A DNA stretch of 34,286 nucleotides from Methylococcales bacterium (lineage in GTDB: Bacteria > Pseudomonadota > Gammaproteobacteria > Methylococcales > Methylomonadaceae), in assembly GCA_028713145.1 (NCBI GenBank), contig JAQTOT010000004.1:1-34286 (forward strand), written 5' to 3'. Below the pieces are notes generated by a model that ran no database searches, had not been told where the DNA came from, and saw nothing but the letters and a program-made list of their open reading frames with translations. This document shows positions 31,882 to 34,286 of the stretch, one piece after another (the first letter of the stretch is position 1; every line of letters starts with the position of its first letter). The position numbers and the translations under genes were made by a program.

Positions 31882-32156
31882 GAGTTTGGGGAATCAAGTG
31901 TTTTTCCGCTGAGTCCGTAAGCAAATGCAATGACTTCGGCAACAGCGAGATAGAGTTCTTCGGGAATTTCGTCACCCAAAGGAATTTTAGACAACATATT
32001 GACCAATTCGGGGTCTTTATAAATTGGGATGTCGTGTTCCTGAGCAATTTTTAAAATTTGCTCGGCATTTAAACGTGCGCCTTTTGCCGTCACGGTTGGC
32101 GCATTGTCTTTTTCTAGTTCGTATTTGAGCGCGACGGCAAAATTAGGCGGCAACAT
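31878..32156 (-). CDS. Orphan FlhB/EscU C-terminal-domain-like protein
   Basis: 92 residues resembling the cytosolic C-terminal domain of the flagellar/type III export switch Flh[22 protein letters not shown], a helix with [19 protein letters not shown], and [23 protein letters not shown]. The family's self-cleavage site NPTH is absent, and so is the membrane domain. Such small FlhB-like proteins occur away from flagellar loci; a few are thought to substitute for the cleaved FlhB C-terminus or to have other roles. It lies 2 nt after queF and overlaps psd by 4 bases, so it is expressed with tRNA-modification and lipid genes, with no flagellar gene nearby. Confidence 0.82.
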   Translation of the reverse strand: MLPPNFAVALKYELEKDNAPTVTAKGARLNAEQILKIAQEHDIPIYKDPELVNMLSKIPLGDEIPEELYLAVAEVIAFAYGLSGKTLDSPNS

Positions 32157-32158
32157 AA

Positions 32159-32548
32159 TTAAGGCAATGTCACAACTTCAGGTGCAATCCACGCTTCGTT
32201 GCGATGTTCCACCACAACACTCGTATAAATGCCACCACGCACATAAAAATCAGCACGAACACGCATAAAGTTTGGTGAAATCGCGTGAACTAAGTCATCT
32301 AAAATCTGGTTGGTAATCGCTTCATGAAACGCGCCTTCTTCACGAAATGACCACATATATAATTTGAGCGATTTTAATTCGACACACAATTCAGCAGGAA
32401 CGTACTCGATTTTAATTGTCGCAAAATCAGGTTGTCCTGTTTTTGGGCAAAGGCAAGTAAATTCAGGAATATCAAAACGGATGGTGTAATCACGATCCGT
32501 TTGTGGATTGGGGAAAGTTTCTAAGTCTTTTGAAGGTCTTGTAGTCAT
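32159..32548 (-). CDS. queF: NADPH-dependent 7-cyano-7-deazaguanine reductase (type I QueF)
   Basis: 129 residues, the short YkvM-type QueF rather than the long E. coli form. The catalytic nucleophile is Cys34 in [12 protein letters not shown], with Asp41 as general acid, and the QueF motif is present as [20 protein letters not shown]. It reduces preQ0 to preQ1 in the queuosine tRNA-modification pathway. The start at ATG 32546-32548 is directly preceded by a stem-loop instead of a normal ribosome-binding site. The downstream flhB-like gene starts 2 nt after its stop. No other queuosine gene is in the window. Confidence 0.96.
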   Translation of the reverse strand: MTTRPSKDLETFPNPQTDRDYTIRFDIPEFTCLCPKTGQPDFATIKIEYVPAELCVELKSLKLYMWSFREEGAFHEAITNQILDDLVHAISPNFMRVRADFYVRGGIYTSVVVEHRNEAWIAPEVVTLP

Positions 32549-32554
32549 GTTTTT

Positions 32555-32600
32555 CTAGGTTTGACGTTAAAAATTGGTCTTCATTTTAATGCAAACCTAG
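32555..32600 (-). promoter_or_regulatory. Stem-loop in the queF leader, 6 nt before the start codon
   Basis: CTAGGTTTG and its complement (32555-32563 and 32592-32600) form a perfect 9-bp stem. The interior adds pairing of TTAAAAT with ATTTTTAA around a loop of about 8 nt. The lower strand of the stem occupies the place where the ribosome-binding site of queF should be. No T-run follows in either direction, so this is not an intrinsic terminator. It may control queF translation or protect the mRNA end; the sequence does not match the preQ1-I riboswitch pattern I know. Confidence 0.55.
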
Positions 32601-32621
32601 GCAGATTCATAACTCGTTAAA

Positions 32622-33404
32622 TTACGCGCGTTTTGCTTCGTTCCAAAATGTGTCTAATTCATCTAACGAATAATCCTTTAATACACGCCCAGCGGTAGCG
32701 ACTTGTTTTTCAATATATTGAAAACGTTTAGAAAATTTCTGTGTACTTTCTTTTAACGCAAGTTCGGGATTGACGTTTAAATGCCGCGCTAAATTCACCA
32801 CAACCAGCAACAAATCACCGATTTCTTCTTGAATATGCACTTGATTACCCGATTCCCAAGCTTCTTTGACTTCATCTAATTCTTCCAAAACTTTCTCAAA
32901 AACGGGTGGAACTGTTTGCCAATCAAAACCATGTTGCGCGGCGCGGTCTTGAATTTTTTCACATTCTAAAAGTGCGGGAAGTGAACGGGCAACGCCTGAT
33001 AAAACGCTTTCTAATTCGGGACTTTTTTCTTTTCGTTCATCGGCTTTAGATTGTTCCCACGCCGCATGACGCTGTGCATCGGTTTCAAAAATCGCATCAC
33101 CAAAAACGTGCGGATGACGACGCACTAATTTGTCGGCAATCGATTGCGCCACATCGTCAAATGAAAACAAGCCGCGTTCGTTGGCAATTTGCGAATGAAA
33201 CACGACTTGCAACAGTAAATCACCGAGTTCAGCGCGTAAATCGTCTAAATCTTCACGTTCAATAGCGTCAACGACTTCGTAGGCTTCTTCGATAACGTAG
33301 GGAATTAAACTAGCGAAATCTTGTTTAACATCCCACGGACAACCCGTTTCTGGATGGCGAAGTTGCGTCATAAGGTCGAGTAAATTTTGAGTATTTTTTA
33401 ACAT
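32622..33404 (-). CDS. mazG: Nucleoside triphosphate pyrophosphohydrolase MazG
   Basis: 260 residues, close to E. coli MazG (263). It is a tandem-domain enzyme: the N-terminal MazG half has CPWDVKQDFASLIPYVIEEAYEVVDAI and DLRAELGDLLLQVVFHSQIA (metal-binding EExxE and ExxD), and RRHPHVFGD follows. The C-terminal half repeats the pattern with EKVLEELDEVKEAW and EEIGDLLLVVVNLARHL. It hydrolyses NTPs to NMP and pyrophosphate, removing abnormal nucleotides or lowering the (p)ppGpp response. The ATG at 33402-33404 has no strong ribosome-binding site. It is divergent from glyQ and 73 nt ahead of queF. Confidence 0.95.
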   Translation of the reverse strand: MLKNTQNLLDLMTQLRHPETGCPWDVKQDFASLIPYVIEEAYEVVDAIEREDLDDLRAELGDLLLQVVFHSQIANERGLFSFDDVAQSIADKLVRRHPHVFGDAIFETDAQRHAAWEQSKADERKEKSPELESVLSGVARSLPALLECEKIQDRAAQHGFDWQTVPPVFEKVLEELDEVKEAWESGNQVHIQEEIGDLLLVVVNLARHLNVNPELALKESTQKFSKRFQYIEKQVATAGRVLKDYSLDELDTFWNEAKRA

Positions 33405-33521
33405 GGTTTTAAGTGTCCAAAGAATGAGTGGCGAAATTATACAACGACTTGCTAAATCGCCACGTCAGCTTATTTTCGGCTATAATTTCGCATCTTTTTT
33501 CGTTTAATTTCGGTCAATATC
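33405..33521. promoter_or_regulatory. Divergent promoter region mazG / glyQ
   Basis: The 117-nt gap holds a perfect TATAAT on each strand: minus strand at 33436-33441, 32 nt before mazG, and plus strand at 33481-33486, 36 nt before glyQ. Neither has a good -35 at 16-18 nt, though the distances to the genes suit -10 elements. Confidence 0.5.
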
Positions 33522-34286
33522 GTGTCAACAAATCAAAAAGTAACCACCTTTCAAGGGCTAATTTTGGCTCTACAAACTTATTGGGCAGAACAAGGTTGTG
33601 TGCTGCTACAACCACTAGATTTAGAAGTCGGCGCGGGAACCTTTCATCCTGCAACTTTCTTACGCGCTATTGGCCCTGAGCCTTGGAGTGCGGCGTATGT
33701 ACAACCTTCACGTCGTCCAACAGATGGGCGTTATGGAGAAAACCCAAACCGTTTGCAACATTACTACCAATTCCAAGTGATGCTCAAACCGTCGCCTGCG
33801 GATATTCAAGATTTGTATTTAGGTTCGCTCAAACGCTTAGGTTTTGATTTACTTGAACATGATATTCGTTTTGTCGAAGACAATTGGGAATCGCCAACGC
33901 TTGGGGCGTGGGGTTTAGGTTGGGAAGTTTGGCTCAACGGCATGGAAGTCACGCAATTCACTTATTTCCAACAAGTCGGTGGGCTGGAATGTCGCCCCGT
34001 CACAGGCGAAATCACTTACGGTTTGGAACGTCTTGCCATGTATTTGCAAGGCGTGAACAGTGTTTATGATTTGGTTTGGACAGAAACGCCACATGGCGTG
34101 GTGACTTACGGTGACGTGTTTCATCAAAACGAAGTGGAAATGTCAGCGTTTAATTTTGACCACGCAAAAGTCGATTTTCTGTTTGAATGTTTCAACACTT
34201 ATGAACAAGAATGCCAAAAATTGATTGCCGCTGATTTGCCCTTGCCTGCGTATGAAATGGTGTTGAAAGCCTCACACACGTTTAAT
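33522..34286 (+). CDS. glyQ: Glycyl-tRNA synthetase alpha subunit, 5' part
   Basis: The frame stays open for 255 codons to the window edge. The start is GTG 33522-33524, since a stop lies in frame at 33483 and no ATG intervenes. The protein begins [20 protein letters not shown] and has the class II catalytic motifs of bacterial Gly[43 protein letters not shown] (motif 2 region) and [32 protein letters not shown] (motif 3). The alpha subunit holds the aminoacylation site of the alpha2beta2 enzyme; about 45 more residues are expected beyond the window, probably followed by glyS. It is missing from a simple ATG-only scan because of the GTG start. Confidence 0.95.
   Translation, partial: MSTNQKVTTFQGLILALQTYWAEQGCVLLQPLDLEVGAGTFHPATFLRAIGPEPWSAAYVQPSRRPTDGRYGENPNRLQHYYQFQVMLKPSPADIQDLYLGSLKRLGFDLLEHDIRFVEDNWESPTLGAWGLGWEVWLNGMEVTQFTYFQQVGGLECRPVTGEITYGLERLAMYLQGVNSVYDLVWTETPHGVVTYGDVFHQNEVEMSAFNFDHAKVDFLFECFNTYEQECQKLIAADLPLPAYEMVLKASHTFN

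Noticed and set aside
31878-32156. Part of a flagellar or type III secretion locus
   Set aside because: Neighbours are queF, psd and mazG, and the membrane domain of FlhB is absent.
32549-32621. preQ1-I riboswitch before queF
   Set aside because: The leader shows a long hairpin but not the short GC stem with C-rich loop and A-rich tail of preQ1-I; kept only as an unassigned structure.

Overview
The window looks like chromosomal DNA from an AT-rich gammaproteobacterium. The evidence is an LpoB/YcfL envelope cluster, an OadGAB sodium pump, a 941-residue SucA, MazG, Psd, GlyQ and CHASE8/YfiR-type signalling genes. A short (type I) QueF and an orphan FlhB-C-terminal-like protein would suit Thiotrichales- or Methylococcales-like lineages, but I cannot fix the taxon from sequence alone. 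No rRNA, tRNA, CRISPR array, phage or transposase gene was seen.

Layout. 1-138: 3' end of a yfiH/pgeF gene (+). 270-3467: oadG-oadA-oadB (+), closed by a strong bidirectional terminator. 3543-11544: a compact minus-strand run, in transcription order CDGSH Fe-S protein, CYTH protein, PLP decarboxylase, TPR/ATP-grasp protein, pepN, membrane GH17 enzyme, trxA; most junctions overlap or are under 10 nt. 11686-15015: a plus-strand envelope operon (COG3014-like lipoprotein, YcfL-like, LpoB, second LpoB-like protein). 15034-15166: a MITE-like palindromic repeat. 15293-19633: sucA, then tauE/safE-like and tpx (+). 19630-33404: a long minus-strand run, in transcription order mazG, queF, flhB-like, psd, then an eight-gene block. 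33522-34286: 5' part of glyQ (+), divergent from mazG.

The most interesting region is the eight-gene block 30967-19630 (minus): a 157-aa unknown protein, a GMC flavo-oxidoreductase, a VioB-type ferritin-like protein, two tandem paralogous TonB-dependent receptors, a YfiR-like periplasmic protein, a CHASE8-HAMP hybrid histidine kinase with REC and HPt, and a REC-GGDEF diguanylate cyclase with an intact I-site. Overlapping or nearly touching genes suggest one transcriptional unit. My hypothesis is an oxidative-enzyme plus outer-membrane-receptor module wired to c-di-GMP output: the receptors bind or import a ligand, YfiR and the CHASE8 kinase sense it in the periplasm, and phosphotransfer through HPt controls the cyclase. 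The usual YfiN architecture (CHASE8-HAMP-GGDEF in one chain) appears here split over two proteins. The ligand and the oxidase substrate cannot be read from the sequence.

Other points of interest are runs of seven or eight G inside three genes of that block, stem-loops next to the start codons of queF and sucA, and the TPR/ATP-grasp-PLP decarboxylase-CYTH-CDGSH-aminopeptidase cluster.
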